Origin: Todiramphus chloris collaris | Taxonomy: Eukaryota; Chordata; Aves; Coraciiformes; Alcedinidae | Assembly: GCA_025345505.1 (NCBI GenBank) | Contig: JANVCC010000010.1 | Location: 42,001,772 to 42,065,771 of the forward strand | Length of the DNA stretch: 64,000 bases | Direction: 5' to 3' | Shown: piece by piece, positions 48,236 to 60,800 of the stretch | Position numbering within the stretch: position 1 is the stretch's first letter | How the letters are laid out: each line of letters begins with the position of its first letter | The notes under the pieces: model-generated | The model's input: the letters and a program-made list of their open reading frames with translations, nothing else | What the model was told of the DNA's origin: nothing | Database searches by the model: none | Translations under genes and position numbers: made by a program

Positions 48236-49676
48236 GTATTATTTTTAATAATGTATTTTCTTTTCTTTAATAATAGTGTAAGCACTGCTTGATATACTTG
48301 TATAGCTGTTACCACCATTAAATGTTACTGTGCAGTTAATGGTACTGGGCCTGATACTGAGCAATGCTGATACCCTGCTGGCCTTCCAAAGCAGTGGTTT
48401 TCTAAAGCCTGGTTAGGGTTCAGTGCTCAGCACCTGTCAGAATTAGGTTCATCCATTTATGGTACATGCTGCAGATGGTTTTTCCTCCTGTTCATTTCTG
48501 AAATTGATTTTAATATGTGAGCTTACTGTACAGGACAGTTGTAATAAAAAAGTGTTATTTTAAAAACTATCATCATCCTGAATACTATTACCAAGAGATT
48601 CTAAATCTGATCCTAGGGCTCTGAATTTAATGACTGAAATGGTTTTGCCTTAAAATAGAGCAAGAGTGTGCATTACTGCCCAGTCTCACCTTTGCAGATA
48701 CGGATTTATGATGTATTTCTTCTTTGTCACAAATAACATGTCTTACAAAGTTATGAACGCGTCGAGCGGGAAATAACATACTGTTGCAATCACGTGTTAA
48801 TAAATGGTCTTTACACCAGAAATTACAGAGTGTTGCAGAACTGTTGCATTATGATCCAAATTTTTTGCTTTTAAGAATAGGTAAGTCACAGAAACTCCTT
48901 ACTCAAATTAAGGAGGGTTAAAAAAAAGCATGCCTGCTACTGAATGCAGATCTTGACAATGGAAGGTGGGAGAGAGAAAAGTATAGCAGCAAGGTTTTCA
49001 TCAGACATCGGCACATTATAAACTGAAACGTCATTTCTCTCTCTCTGACTTGTAGAAGCACAAAGATTGCATTGACTACACATATTCCTGCTGGCCAGTG
49101 CTTTCTCATGGAAATATCACAGGAATTCTTAAACATTGTTGAGGAAGGAAAACCAAGAAGCTGTAGGCTAACAGCTTCAATCATACAGTGATCTGCTAGC
49201 TCAGTTACCTAATCTTGTTTGATCCTGCAACGTGCACATTAAAATCTAGCTGCACTCTGCAGCCTGCCGAATTTTTAAATACCCACTGGAGCTGTGGTTG
49301 CAGAATATCTTGGTTACTCAGAGCTCATTTGTCTTGTAAAGGTGCTCACAAGCTTCTGGGAAACATAAAAAATCGTTCTTTTTGTGTACACCTAATCATG
49401 AAGGCCTGTGCTGGAGGTGGAGAAACTCTGCTGAATAGTGCTTATTATTTTACATGCCGGATGTCCAAAATGATAGCGTAGCAAAATTAACAGATGATTT
49501 TGATGAGCAATGCAATAGATCTCATTACCTGCTGTTACACAGATAGTAACAACAGTCTGATATGGTGCACAGCATGAAAGACTATATGTTTAATTGTTTC
49601 AATACTATTTCTCTTCCCAGTGCTTATAAATATCTAAAGGGCAGGTGCCAAGAGGATCCAGTTAGTTTACTTTTAG

Positions 49677-49965
49677 TGGTGCCCAGTGACAGGACAAGGG
49701 GCAATTGGCACAATCTAGAACACAGGGAATTGCACCTAAAATATAAGAAAAAACTTCATCCCTGTGAGGGTGACGGAGCACTGGAACAGGCTGCCCAGAG
49801 AGGTCGTGGAGTCTCCTCCTCTGGAGACTTTCAGAACCCGCCTGGACACGATCCTGTGCCACCTGCTCCAGGAGAACCTGCTTTGGCAGGGGAGTTGGAC
49901 TCAATGATCTCCAGAGATCCCTTCCAACCCCTATCATTATGCAATTCTGTGATATTGTGATTTTT
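49677..49965 (+). mobile_element. CR1 LINE 3'-end fragment
   Basis: The sequence carries the CR1 3' untranslated landmarks in order: GACAAGGGGCAAT, ACTGGAACAGGCTGCCCAGA, a GAGGTCGTGGAGTCTCCTCC block, GAGTTGGACTCAATGATC, CCCTTCCAACCCC and a short tail of ATTCTGTGATATTGTGAT. It has no coding part left. The insertion is 5'-truncated and in the same orientation as the gene. Confidence 0.92.
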
Positions 49966-50711
49966 AGTCTGTTAAAAATGGCTTTGCACTGTACAGCTTT
50001 ATTTTTCAAATTAAAGAATAAACTTCCCATCATTATCTCCCAGAATATACTTAAAAATGCAGTATTCCCCTAATCCTAGATCTGTATGCTGGCTCAGTGC
50101 CACATCCTTCAGTTCTGCACCATCTTTAGCAAATATATTACTCTCTTTCAAAGCTTCCTTGAAGGACATCTTTCTCAAAACTATATTGAAATTATATAGT
50201 TCTATTTAAATTTAAAGCATTTAAAATAGCATCAAGGTTGTAATCACATTCACAGCTTTACCTTCTCAAATGTTAAGTTTGGACAAATTTGTAAAATGGA
50301 GAATCAAAATCTTATTTACGTTCAATATTCCTATTAAAAGAGAATTAATTCTAATATTATTCAAAATTACCTAAGACATATTTTTTTATAATTGCTTATG
50401 TTTGCGTTGCCATATATGTGATTTAAAATCATACTAATATTTTAATATTTATAAAATCTGTATAGCTGAATGGGCCACTTGATGCCTTGTATGTGTCAGC
50501 TATAATATTGATATTCTGCACAGGAAGTATTTATTAATATATGAGAATTTTAATTTTTAAAAAAATTAATTGTGGAAGTAATAGTTTAAGTGTGTGCATT
50601 AATGAAAACAAAGTATAATTACTAAAATTATTTTAATAATTTCACTATTTTAGTAGCATATACAGTACAAAACCTGTACTGATTCAATATGCATTTTCTG
50701 TATTTTATCAG

Positions 50712-50791
50712 GCAAAAAAGAAGAAAGGATTTGCCAGAAAATGACAATCAGGACAACCATAAGAAAAAACGACTGTATAAGTCAAAGCCCG
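50712..50791 (+). CDS. OTOGL: OTOGL local exon 31: cystine knot, first part
   Basis: The acceptor is TGTATTTTATCAG and the donor is CCG|GTAAGT. The exon is 80 nt and goes from phase 1 to phase 0. It reads KKEERICQKMTIRTTIRKND, then CISQSP. This is the first strand pair of the C-terminal cystine-knot (CTCK) domain, which in VWF and gel-forming mucins mediates disulfide dimerisation. Confidence 0.94.
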
Positions 50792-53301
50792 GTAAGTATA
50801 AAAGACCCATGTTTGATGCTGGACCTATGGCATACCAAATCAAGTATTAAGAAGTGAGCTATAGCTATTAACAAGCAACAAAAAAAAAATGCTGCTATCT
50901 TCTCAAAAGCACACCTTTGACCCTAGGAATGTTATCCTACTCATAAATGGAATAAAATTAGTTGTTCCTATGGCTGAAATACTGAGCTCTCCTACCTAGA
51001 AAAACATCTGGCTTCTAATGAGAATTACACAGCATAATTGCTTGTAACTAACAAAGGCACTGAACTCTTCACTGTGAAATAACATCCCACTCTAAAAGAG
51101 TAGAAATGCTTCCACTTAAAATGTGATGGAAACACTGCTGCATTCCTTTTGAATACCTTTACTCCCTGTGTCTTCTCCTCCACATAGCATGTGTCTCCAT
51201 ATCATAAATTCATTTTACCATTTGTTTATGGGTGTGCTGAAGACATCTTGTTTCTCAGCTTTGATGTAGCCCCATATACAAAGTGCAGGACATGTCCATG
51301 TAGCAAATGTGCTTCTCATGTAACTTGTAAAGGAGAAGCAATGGACATAGTACCTTGAGACTTCCAAAAGGCCTCTGGTAAGATTCTAGTGAAGAACCTA
51401 AACAGTAATAAGGGAAGAGCCAAAATATCATCACAGATTAAAAGTTTGAGCAGGTTAATTTCCATCCCGATAGAATGTCAACAGTGACATGCCCAAATAT
51501 AATAGAAGTGAGTGTGTGGTGTAATTATTTATTTTTAGAAGAGCTGGTAATGTGGGAGTATAAATGTGTAGATCAGATGACAGTTATTTGCCACACTTAA
51601 GAGGAGAGAAGACTGTGAAAAGCTTCACAATTACTTCAACAACCTAGGTTAAGAGAGCAATATGACAAAATAAAGGCATGGTATTGACTAAAGCAAAGGA
51701 AAAGAAAGATTTAGTCAAACCTTGCCCTTGCATCCAGTTCTGTGAAAACGCCTGTTAAATTCTCTCCTGCAGACAGAAAGGCTAACTAAGACTTATGACA
51801 TTCAGGGAAGAGGATAGGTTGTGGAAACAAACTCATTCTAGTGTGTCTTGCTAGCCAATGGTGCAGTACCATTGAGGGTGCTCTGTGCATTTATGGTCCT
51901 TCCACATTGCTGCAGAACTAGAGAGGGTTCAGAGACAGGCAACAAGAATTCTGGCCAGGTCATTCCATGAATGGCACAACAAGTGAAGCCTTCCTTTCTA
52001 TTGTAGATTCTGTATCTTTCCTTTCCCCTCTACTCACCTTCCCAAAAGACCTACCCCATACCACTTCCATCCATATTACAACTCCCTTTCCCCAGTATCT
52101 TCTTGTTCCCCATTTCCTTGATGGCTGCCCACCCTTCCTGCAGTCCAGATTCCCTTGTCCTTCACCCAGAAGTACCTCCAGCTTTTCATGTCCTCAAAAT
52201 CTCTACTCATATCTTAGCTCCACTTTCTTTCCTTTCCAGCTCCCCCACTGCAAATGCCCTGGTACTCTATTGAAATCCCATGATTTTGACTCATCAGATG
52301 CTGGCATCATCTACAGATGGTTAGGAACTACATACATGTTCTTTGACCAGATGAATGCTGTCAGCTTTGGATAGGACTGAATATGATTACATTTAATTAA
52401 TAACTGATATTATTAGTGCATAGACAAGTTCTGTTTCTTTCCCCTGTCAAATTTTCAGGAAAGCTGTAAGAGTAACCTTTTGGTCTAATTTGTTTGGATA
52501 TACCCCATTTGTTCGTAGGCTGTTTGGAAATGAGTGGATCAAAGCCTCTTTCACATGCCTCACTTGCATGAGAAATCAGATTTAAAACTACCACAAAAAG
52601 AACAATATCTACTATGCCTATTCTCCATTTCCCAGCATATCAACTCTGCTTAAGTTTTTAATTAAAAAGTATCAGTTTGTTTTCTACCTGGGTATCAGCT
52701 GAGAAGACTTTTCACATTATGTAATAGTGAGAGAAAACTTTTCTCTGCTGAAGTCTAGAGCAGAAATAATTTCATAGCCAGCCTTTGCCCTTGTTGGTTT
52801 GTCACTGCACCTGCTTTTTGGATATATTTGTTACAGTGATAACACAGATAATATTGGTGTGTCCTCAGTCACAAGTGGTATGAATAAGAAAGGGGAAAGC
52901 TTTTGCACTGATATGCTTTTTCTTTTGAACCTTCCAGGACAAGGATTGACTTTCCTTCATTTTGCTTCAAAGAATTTAACTTTTTAGCATTGAGCATGAA
53001 AAGAACATGAATTTAGCTATGCTGTTTTCAAGTTAATGATGTGAAAACTAGGGTTTTGATTTTGGTATCCACAGCACAACATTAAGCTCAATGTTAAGAC
53101 AGAGCATATAATCAAACAAACAAAAAAAAAGTTTATCTAAAAAAAAAGGTTAAAAATGTATCTTTAATTAATTTTAGATGATAAAATAATTTTTAAGATT
53201 AGAGCCCTTTTCAAATGGCTTTAATCACAAAGAAGTTTGAAATGTAATATCTTTATAACAAAATCTGAGATGTCTAATTTCACTTCTTATTTTGCTCATA
53301 G
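50792..53301. other. Intron 31
   Basis: Plain intron, except for a 300-bp strand-asymmetric C/T-rich stretch at about 51990-52290. That stretch creates a long but non-protein-like open reading on the plus strand. No exon was supported. Confidence 0.6.
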
Positions 53302-53502
53302 ATAAATGTGGCTTCATGTGATGGAAAGTGCCCGTCTGCAACCATTTTCAATGTCAATATTGATAGCCATTTAAGGTTCTGTAAATGTTGTCGAGAAAAT
53401 GGAACACGTAATCTGACTGTGCCACTGCACTGCTCAGGAAATGGCACAGAAATTATGTACGTCATTCAAGAGCCTATAGACTGCTCATGCCAATGGAACT
53501 GA
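53302..53502 (+). CDS. OTOGL: OTOGL last exon: cystine knot and stop
   Basis: The acceptor is TTTTGCTCATAG. The exon has 66 codons plus TGA at 53500-53502. It reads INVASCDGKCPSATIFNVN, then FCKCCRENGTRNL and ends EPIDCSCQWN. C-x-G-x-C, C-x-C-C and C-x-C are the knot cysteines of the CTCK domain. Two sequons (NLT, NGT) are present. The wording of the last ten residues fits OTOGL as I remember it. Confidence 0.96.
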   Translation: MNVASCDGKCPSATIFNVNIDSHLRFCKCCRENGTRNLTVPLHCSGNGTEIMYVIQEPIDCSCQWN

Positions 53503-54150
53503 AAATTACTGTGGATGGGATTTAATCTGAAGAGTTAAAATGAGTTTCTGTTCACCAGACACTGTTTTTTGACCTTGGATGGCTATAGTACTCTGCAGCG
53601 AAAAGAAAAACAGAAAGTCCTCGATTATGCTTTATAACATAACTTTTCATAAATTTAGTAACAATGATGTTGTTTGTTGTACTTCAAATTTTCTGTTTAA
53701 ATATTGGCGTGCATAGAAAGAATAATATAAAACCTTTTGCACAAGGTATAATTTAGCCATCATTTATTTCTACTCAGTGGCTTTCCAATAAGCTGTTGAA
53801 AGATGGTTAATGTCAGTGCTTCCAGTGTGTTAAAATTTTGGATTGTGGCTACCTATCAAAGTTCAGAATTTCTCAGTGGTTCTGCTCCTTTTACTTAGAA
53901 ACTTCCAGTTGAGAACCATCAGTGGTCACATGTTTAAATGGAAGCTGGTTAGGATTTTGAGAATGATTGCACTAATTTATTTTTAAAAATTGTTGGTTCA
54001 ATGGAAACATTTTTTATCTTGCTGAAATGTCTATCTTTTGTCCAATAAGGTGTTGTCAATGACTGGACTTTGCTTACACTATAAGTCAATGAGAAACATG
54101 ATGACTATGGTCTGTAAGTACCTGCAATAAATCTCCAGCATATAGTAGAA
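53503..54150 (+). other. OTOGL: OTOGL 3' untranslated region (inferred)
   Basis: Non-coding sequence follows the stop. The first canonical AATAAA after the stop is at 54126, so cleavage about 20 bases later gives a 3' UTR near 650 bases. The end is inferred. Confidence 0.55.
54126..54131 (+). promoter_or_regulatory. Polyadenylation signal AATAAA
   Basis: AATAAA in the context CCTGCAATAAATCTCC is the first such hexamer after the stop codon. Later AATAAA hexamers (for example near 54985) could give longer forms. Confidence 0.6.
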
Positions 54151-55574
54151 TCATAATAATAGTAAAGTCTTTAAACCTTAGACATTTATTTAATTTTTAT
54201 ATATATATTATAAATATGAAGCATGACTAGGCCAAGGTTGAAGAGTTCAAACTTTTGTGCCTTTATTAAAAATATCTAAAAGCTCTTTCTGATATGAAGG
54301 TTTTTATTTTATATCCATTTTTCAGTTTTCACAAATAAGATATTGGCTGTCTACTAGCTGTAGAATAAGATTATATATGTGTGTGTGTATATATATATTA
54401 AAAACCCCAGTATACTGCACATTTTAATGATGTATAATGGGTTTCTTCCTTTGTTTTCCAGTCTGAAGACTCGTTTTCATTATATTTTTATAAAAGATAT
54501 AAAATTTGATTGTTGGGTTGTTTGGTTTTTTCCCTAAATATTAAGATTTAGACTACTGACTGAATTTATAACTTCTATATAACTATAAGTATTTATAACT
54601 TCTGAATCCAGGAAAACAAAACCCAGGTAAAATGTGTGTTTTGAAGGGCATAGGTGAGCTATTCATGTTCAATCAGACTGTGAATGTCCATGATTCAGCA
54701 CTTTAAGCTGAATATACTCTCCCTTTTATTAAACGTACTACATAAACTTCTCTTAGAAACTAAGGATACAATTTTAGGCTTGTTTTCAGATGATTACTTT
54801 GCTTTATAAATTCACTGAGTGAAAGTGGTTTAAATGATGACAGTATTTTCCTTATCATGGAAATTGTTTCAGAATTATAATTCTTGTCTAGAAGTCTGAA
54901 AACTTTTTGACAAAGCTTTTATTTCAAGCACTCATAATTTAATTACAAAAAGGTTGAATTATCACATTGGTTTATACAGTGACAAATAAAGGATATAAGT
55001 AAAAGGTCTTAAAATCCAAGGATATTTTGCTACTTTGTGTGACAAATCTTTAAACGTTTAAACGTTTGCTGTATTTACTTTGATGGTGTATAAAGAAAAA
55101 TAGCATATACAGTGAAATCTGTTTTTAATAATAAGACTGTAAACTACTCATTCATCTCCTTAAAAATAGTGACTTGGTTTAATAATTAAGGAATAATCCA
55201 TTGTATTATCAGTAAAATATTCAACCATTATGAAGAGTGATCACCTAGTGATCAAAATAAAGTGCTGTTTTGAGAAAGCATATTCTTCACTTGCACATTT
55301 TTATGACAGATATTTCAAGTTGTGTTACACTCCAGGGCCTAGAACCAAAATATTCTCTGATTTTGTTGTTGGAATTTGTGTACAGAAGCTTTTCATAATA
55401 GTCATAGCTATAAAGTTCATGTAAATATACAGCAAATGAAAAGGACAGCTTTTAAAAGAAAAATACATCCTTAGGGCCTTTTGATTTATTATCATAGGAT
55501 AGGAATCCTGTATTTGCATCAAGAAAAGTTTTTGTAAGTAGGTCAGTGGCAAAAGGACAGGGAAAATGTGAGCC
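54151..55574. other. Intergenic, AT-rich
   Basis: It holds a compound TA/TG microsatellite near 54374-54399 and a perfect 16-bp palindrome at 55052-55067. No gene was seen. Confidence 0.6.
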
Positions 55575-57284
55575 CTCTCCAGAAGGAAACAGGGGACCTG
55601 GTCACACATTATATGGAGAAAGCTGAGGTACTCAATCACTTTTTTGCCTCGGTCTTCAATGGTATGGGCTCTCACCACACCATCCAAGCTGCAGAAGGCA
55701 AGGACAGGGAATGGGAGAATGAAGATCCACCCACTGTAAAAGAAGATTAGGTTCAAGATCACCTAAGGAACCTGAAGGTGCACAAGTCTGGAGAAGGACT
55801 GGGCAAGATCCATCTGTGGGTCCTGAGGGAAATAGTGGACAAAGTTGCAAAGCCACTTTCCATCATATTTGAAAAGTCATGACAGTCTGATGAAATTCCC
55901 ACTGACTGGAAAAGGGGACCCATAACCCCCATTTTCAAAAAGGGATATAAGGAAGACCCAGGGAACTACTGGCCAGTCAGTCTCACCTCAGTGCCTGGCA
56001 AGATAATGGAGTAGATCCTCCTGAAGACTCTGATAAGGCACATGGAAAACAAGGAGGTGTTTGGTGGCAACAAACAGGGCTTCATCAAGGGCAAGTCCTA
56101 CCTGACCCAATGGGGTCACGGTATTGATGGATAAGGGAAGAGAAACTGATATCATCTTCCTGGGCTTGTGCAGAGCATTTGACACCCTCCACCCAATATC
56201 CTGGTTTCTAAATTGGAAGGACATGCATTTGACAGATGGACCACTCTGTGGATAGGGAATTGGCTAGATGGCCTCTCTCCAAATGGAGACCTGTGACAAC
56301 TGGAGTCCCTTGGGGATCAGTACTGGCACCAGTGATGTTTAACGTCTTTGTTGGTGACATGGACAGTGGAATCAAGTGCACCCTCAGCAAGTTTGCTGAT
56401 AACATCAAGCTGTGTGGTGCAGTCGACAGGCTGGAGGGAAGGGATGCCATCCAGAGAGACCTTGACAGGCTGGAGAGGAGAGACCATACCAACCTCACAA
56501 AGTTCAACAAGGCCAAGTGCAAGGTCCAGCACCTGGGTTGGGGCAATCCCAAGCACAAATACAGGCTGGGTAGAGACTGGATTGAGAGCAGCCCTGTGGA
56601 GAAAGACTGGTGGATGAAGCACTTAACATTAGTCAACAATGTGCGCTGGCAGTACCAGCTCTATCCTGGGCTGCATCAAAAGATGCATGGCCAGCAGGCC
56701 AAGGGAGGTGATTCTACCCCTCTACTCTGCTCTTATGAGACTCCACCTGGAGTACTGAATCCAGCTCTGGAGCCCCCAAGACAAGAAGGACATGGATCTG
56801 TTGGAGAGGGTCCAGAGGAGGGCCACAAAGATGATCAGAGGGCTGTAGTACCTCTCCTGTGAGGACAGGCTGAGAGTGATGGAGTTGTTCAGCCTGGAGA
56901 AGAGAAGGCTCTGGGGAGACCTTATAGCTGCCTTTCAGTAATTACAGGGGGCCAGAAAGAAAGCTGAAGGGGGACTTTCTGTAAGTGCATGTGGTGATAG
57001 GACAAGGGGCAATGGTTTTAAACTGCAGCAGGGTAGAATTAGATTAGACATGAGGAAGAAGTTCTTTACTATGAGGGTGGTGAGACACCAGAATGAGTTG
57101 CAGAGAGAAGCTGCAGGTGCCTCATCCATGGAAGTGTTTAAGACAAGGTTGGGTGAGGCTCTGAGCAACCTGATCTAGTGAGAGGTGCCCCTGCCCAGGC
57201 AGGGGGGGCTTGGAACTAGATGATCTTGTAAGGTCCCTTCCAACTCAAGCCATTCTGTGATTCTGTTATTCTATGATTCTATGA
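55575..57284 (+). mobile_element. CR1 LINE, 5'-truncated, with broken reverse transcriptase
   Basis: About 1.7 kb of the CR1 3' half, in plus orientation. The early part carries CR1 coding landmarks such as GACTGGAAAAGGGGACCC and AACTACTGGCCAGTCAGTC, with stops in every frame. From 56236 to 56862 one frame is open and shows reverse-transcriptase motifs: TTGVPWGSVLAPVMFNVF, then SKFADNIKLCGAVDRL at 56389-56436. The catalytic FADD is FADN (codon AAC at 56401-56403). The 3' untranslated part (ATGAGGAAGAAGTTCTTTAC) and the tail of ATTCTGTTATTCTATGATTC follow. It is an old, dead copy. Confidence 0.93.
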
Positions 57285-57481
57285 CGAAGAGTTTGGCTCA
57301 AAACTTCTTAATGAATTTAGCATTTGATAAATTACTTAAGGAAGCTCCTGCAAGCTAGCCTTCTTCCATACAATGACAGAGCACTTGATGTGTTTGGCTT
57401 GAACAGCTGTGCTTTCTATAGGCTATGTGCTTTTCTAAGATTCAGAACTGTATTTGTAAGGAAAGAGAAATTAATAGTATT

Positions 57482-57487
57482 CTGCAG
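57482..57487 (+). repeat. Target site duplication, left copy (CTGCAG)
   Basis: CTGCAG directly before the TG start of the LTR. The identical hexamer follows the CA end at 57832-57837. Six bases is the length made by alpha- and betaretrovirus-like integrases. Confidence 0.85.
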
Positions 57488-57831
57488 TGTGGATGCTGAA
57501 AAGCTCCTAGCAGAGGGATTTTCTCAGGTTCTCACAGTAATCAGTGAGAGTCCTGCCTTTCTCAGAGAAGTTACGAGAAACAGTAGGATGGTTTTTGTAA
57601 GCTGGACCAACACCTGGTGTTTTGCTAAGTTCTGTTTATGGTACATTGGAAAAGTATTTTTAAATAGGTGTCGTAGGACTTTAGCCAACCACCCTAGGAG
57701 ATGGGTGATCACTGAGCAATTGCCCTGTGGGGCTAGGGTATATAAAACGGGGTTGTAAATTAATAAATTAGCCTTCTCTTGCTGAATTTGTGTGTTGCTT
57801 CATCTCTCCACTCCTGGTATAAAGAGCGACA
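57488..57831 (+). mobile_element. Solo LTR of an endogenous retrovirus (class II-like)
   Basis: A 344-bp element opens TGTGGATGCTGAAAAGC and closes GAGCGACA, with TGT/ACA inverted ends. It is bounded by a perfect 6-bp duplication. It has a TATA box (TATATAAAA near 57739-57747) and an AATAAA at 57762-57767 in the order expected for U3-R-U5. No gag, pol or env lies beside it, so it is a recombined solo LTR. It is in the same orientation as OTOGL and lies 200 bases after the CR1 tail. The family name was not determined. Confidence 0.85.
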
Positions 57832-57837
57832 CTGCAG

Positions 57838-60800
57838 AATGATAAACAATCAGTTTTGATGCAATTAATTTACCTGCGCCACTGAAGAGGAACAATAATG
57901 TAAAATCTTAGACAAATCTGGAGATTATAAAAGTAGTTATGCTTAAAATTAACTCCATGATAACCTGTAATAGGAAAATGGTATTAAAAGATATTTTTCC
58001 CATTTATCCAATTTGTTTTTTCAAGGACAATATTCAGTAGGAACTATGGCAGGATCCTCCCTGAAGTCTATAGCAAAATGTTACATCATCAGTAGAGCTG
58101 GATACAGTCTAAGATTGCCTTTCATTTTACAATTAAACTTTAGATTCAGGCTGCTTTGGCCTGGTCAGGAAGGGAACATTTATAAAAATTTGTGAACCAT
58201 TTTCTGGACAGTTGTCCCACCCCCATTACCTTCATGAAGGTGACATTGGCATAACATGGTATGTTTTATATGATGTGAAATAGCCCTTGCAGGCCTTGCA
58301 ACAGATAGAAGGTTTGAATGTGCCTACCGTGTGGCAGGATTGCTCTGCTCCAAATATTTCCTCCGTCTGTAACTTAAATATAGATGTTGATGCATTTTGT
58401 GGTTCTGTCTTGATTTCCATGTCTCTCTTAACTCTGCAGTCCTGAGCCTTGAATTGTGTGTAACCCTGTTTGTGCAGGTGTTTTGTGAGCTGCTTTGGAA
58501 GCTGACCTAACTCAAACCTAAGCTAGTTAAATACCAAAACTAATTACTTTGTTTATTATTGACTAAAAGAGCTTTAATACCCACAGAGTTCCCTCCCTTC
58601 TACCCCTTCTGAAACTAAGATTCGAGTCATTTCTACTCCCCTGATAGAAAGGCTGGGAATTCATGCCTCTCTCAAACTCCCACGTTGCTGCTGGAAAATG
58701 GGAGGAACTGGGGAGACACGGCCGAGTGCATGCCTTACGCCACTGTCCTGCTGTGCCCTGTCACTTCCCCCGTTCATAGCCGGTGGCACTTGTCCTTCGC
58801 TCCTACATTTCCGCCGCTCTGTTCTCCTTCTTGTGCTTGCAAAAGGAATTCCACAATAGAAAGGCTTACCCATAAAACTGTGCAAATAGATCTCTATACT
58901 TAGAATCAGATTGGACTATGCCTCTATAAAAGTGTAATGCTTTGACATATTATTTATAATAATTCCCTTTAATAATTCCCTTGGCTTATTACCAAGTCAT
59001 TCATTAAGACCAATTCTTGCCCCAGTATGCAATTAGAATTTGAAGCACAGCTTTTAATATTGGGCTTAAGCCACTTACTGTGTGTAAAATCCAAGACCTA
59101 GAGTTTTGCACAGACAGCTAATATTCTCATTTTTAGTTGTCCAAATCTGTACACAAAAACCAGAAAGTAAAACTTAATACATTTGCATGATTTATTACCT
59201 GTCCATATTGCAGGCAGACACCTTCCCAAATATGTGCACTTGTCTATTGGTAAAAAAGCTGTTTGCGCTGAGGTCTTTGTTAGTAGTTCCTCCTGAGAGC
59301 AGGACCAGGCCTGAAACACAGTGTTTGAACATAGTTAACAAGCCATCTACTACACTGCAAGGTGGGGGCATTTACAAGAACAGACTCCTGGGCGACAGTC
59401 ACAGTGCTTAAACAGTCACAGAATGCTGCTTCTGATATGGCTCCTTTCCCTTTTCTTCTGTGCTCTGTTTTTCCTGACACAAATTCAAATTTTTTTCTCT
59501 TACCTTCTGTGCTGCTGATAAACTTGGTTATGGAAAAATCCCACAAGCATGTTTTCTAGTACAGGGGATCACGCACAACCATAGCGATGCAGCAAACATG
59601 AAGGGGCAGCATGAAGGCCAGAAGAACATCAACAGAGAATTTTTATAGTTATAGTGGGACATTGGTACTGTATTTCCTAGATGTGATTGGATTTCACACT
59701 CCCAATCATACTGAGGAATATATTTTCAAAAAACATTCATGACAAGAACATAGAAGATCTTTCAAGGGGTAGACTTTGGCACTTAATGCAAAAGATGAAA
59801 GGCTTTTATTGTGGAAAGGTTATGGTTGAGAGGGTCTCTACATAACATTGTGTACTAAATTTTCCCTAACCTTCCTTTAAATGCCAAGGGGAACGTGTGT
59901 GCAACAAGGAAACTTGAAAAATTGTCTATCCATTATCATTAACCAGTCACCACAATTTAGGGTGGAAGGGCATATTCAGAGCCAAAGAACAATGAACTCT
60001 AGCAACTGCAAGTATGATTCATCGACTAGATCTTGGCAGCCATATACTGACCTTTTTAGAACTGCCTATTAAGCCTATATGAAAAATAAATCTACATATA
60101 GACCAATTAGGTAGTCATACGCCTATCTAAAGCAGTGGTAAAAGATTCCCTAAGATCACAGGTTTGAGAACCTCACGCAAAGGAGACAGCCTGAAAAAAT
60201 CACTCTTGTACATGTAGTTTCCACTTTTACAGGTAGTTTTTGTATGAAGAATGGGAGAACTTGAAGAGCTGCTGCTGTACTGATCATTCATTCTGGAGAA
60301 AACCAGTAGATAATGATGTTAAAAGTTAATCACTAGAAATGCTGAATAAAAGGAAAGTGGTTATGTTTTGGGGAGTGTTCTTTTGATTAAGGTGGAATGT
60401 GCCACTCACACTTAATTTAAGAAAGTTAAAAAAAGAGACGGCTGCTGCTGTTGTCTTGAAAATTTTCCCATTAATAAAGCCTCCCTTTGTGCTCAGTTAT
60501 TACAAAGTGCTCTAGAAGAAAGAAAAAAAAAAAAGTATCTGCTTTGTAAAACAGCTGAATGTGAGGCAGCAGCTTCGTTTTGGCACAGAGAGCGATAAAG
60601 GCATTCAGGAGATACACCCATGTGCACTCTGTACGTGAGCATGTTTCTCAGAGAGGGAGAAACCTGGTGTTTTGAGATCAGGGTTTTTTTTTTTTGAGAT
60701 CAGGTTTTTGAGACCATTGGAGCAGCTTTTGATTTACTACATCTGTCTTTGAGCTTGGGTAACATAACAACTCTGAAATGGTATTTTTCTGATGAGATTA

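Larger units (their letters stand above)
46242..50711. other. Intron 30, with a possible cassette exon and a CR1 fragment
   Basis: A 4.5-kb intron. It contains a 23-25 bp tandem duplication at 47228-47275, a phase-compatible possible exon at 48164-48235 and a CR1 3' end at 49677-49965. The rest is AT-rich with no identity. Confidence 0.6.
9880..54150 (+). other. OTOGL: OTOGL gene, 3' half (32 local exons)
   Basis: This is the span of the one gene supported in the window. Thirty-two exons were placed by hand from GT-AG borders and codon phase. They join into one reading frame, apart from the 5' part of local exon 11. The domain order is VWD end, C8, AbfB-like, TIL-like, Ser/Thr/Pro-rich, VWC-like, VWD, C8, TIL, VWC-like array, cystine knot. 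Among animal proteins I know of only otogelin and otogelin-like that combine VWD/C8/TIL with an AbfB domain. OTOGL is preferred because the AbfB and C-terminal wording fits what I remember of it, and because the AT-rich context suits its macrochromosomal location. The large mucin exon is more typical of OTOG, so that paralogue stays possible. The product is expected to be secreted and to build the tectorial and otoconial gels. The 5' half lies outside the window. Confidence 0.75.

Noticed and set aside
49562-49960. 132-codon open reading
   Set aside because: Most of it is the CR1 3' untranslated end.
51967-52374. 135-codon plus-strand open reading
   Set aside because: The composition follows a C/T-rich tract. 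There is no domain, splice context or homology I recognise.
56208-56639. 143-codon minus-strand open reading
   Set aside because: It is the antisense shadow of the CR1 reverse-transcriptase segment.
57324-57758. 144-codon open reading across the solo LTR
   Set aside because: It starts in unrelated flanking sequence and runs through the LTR U3, so it is not a retroviral or cellular gene.
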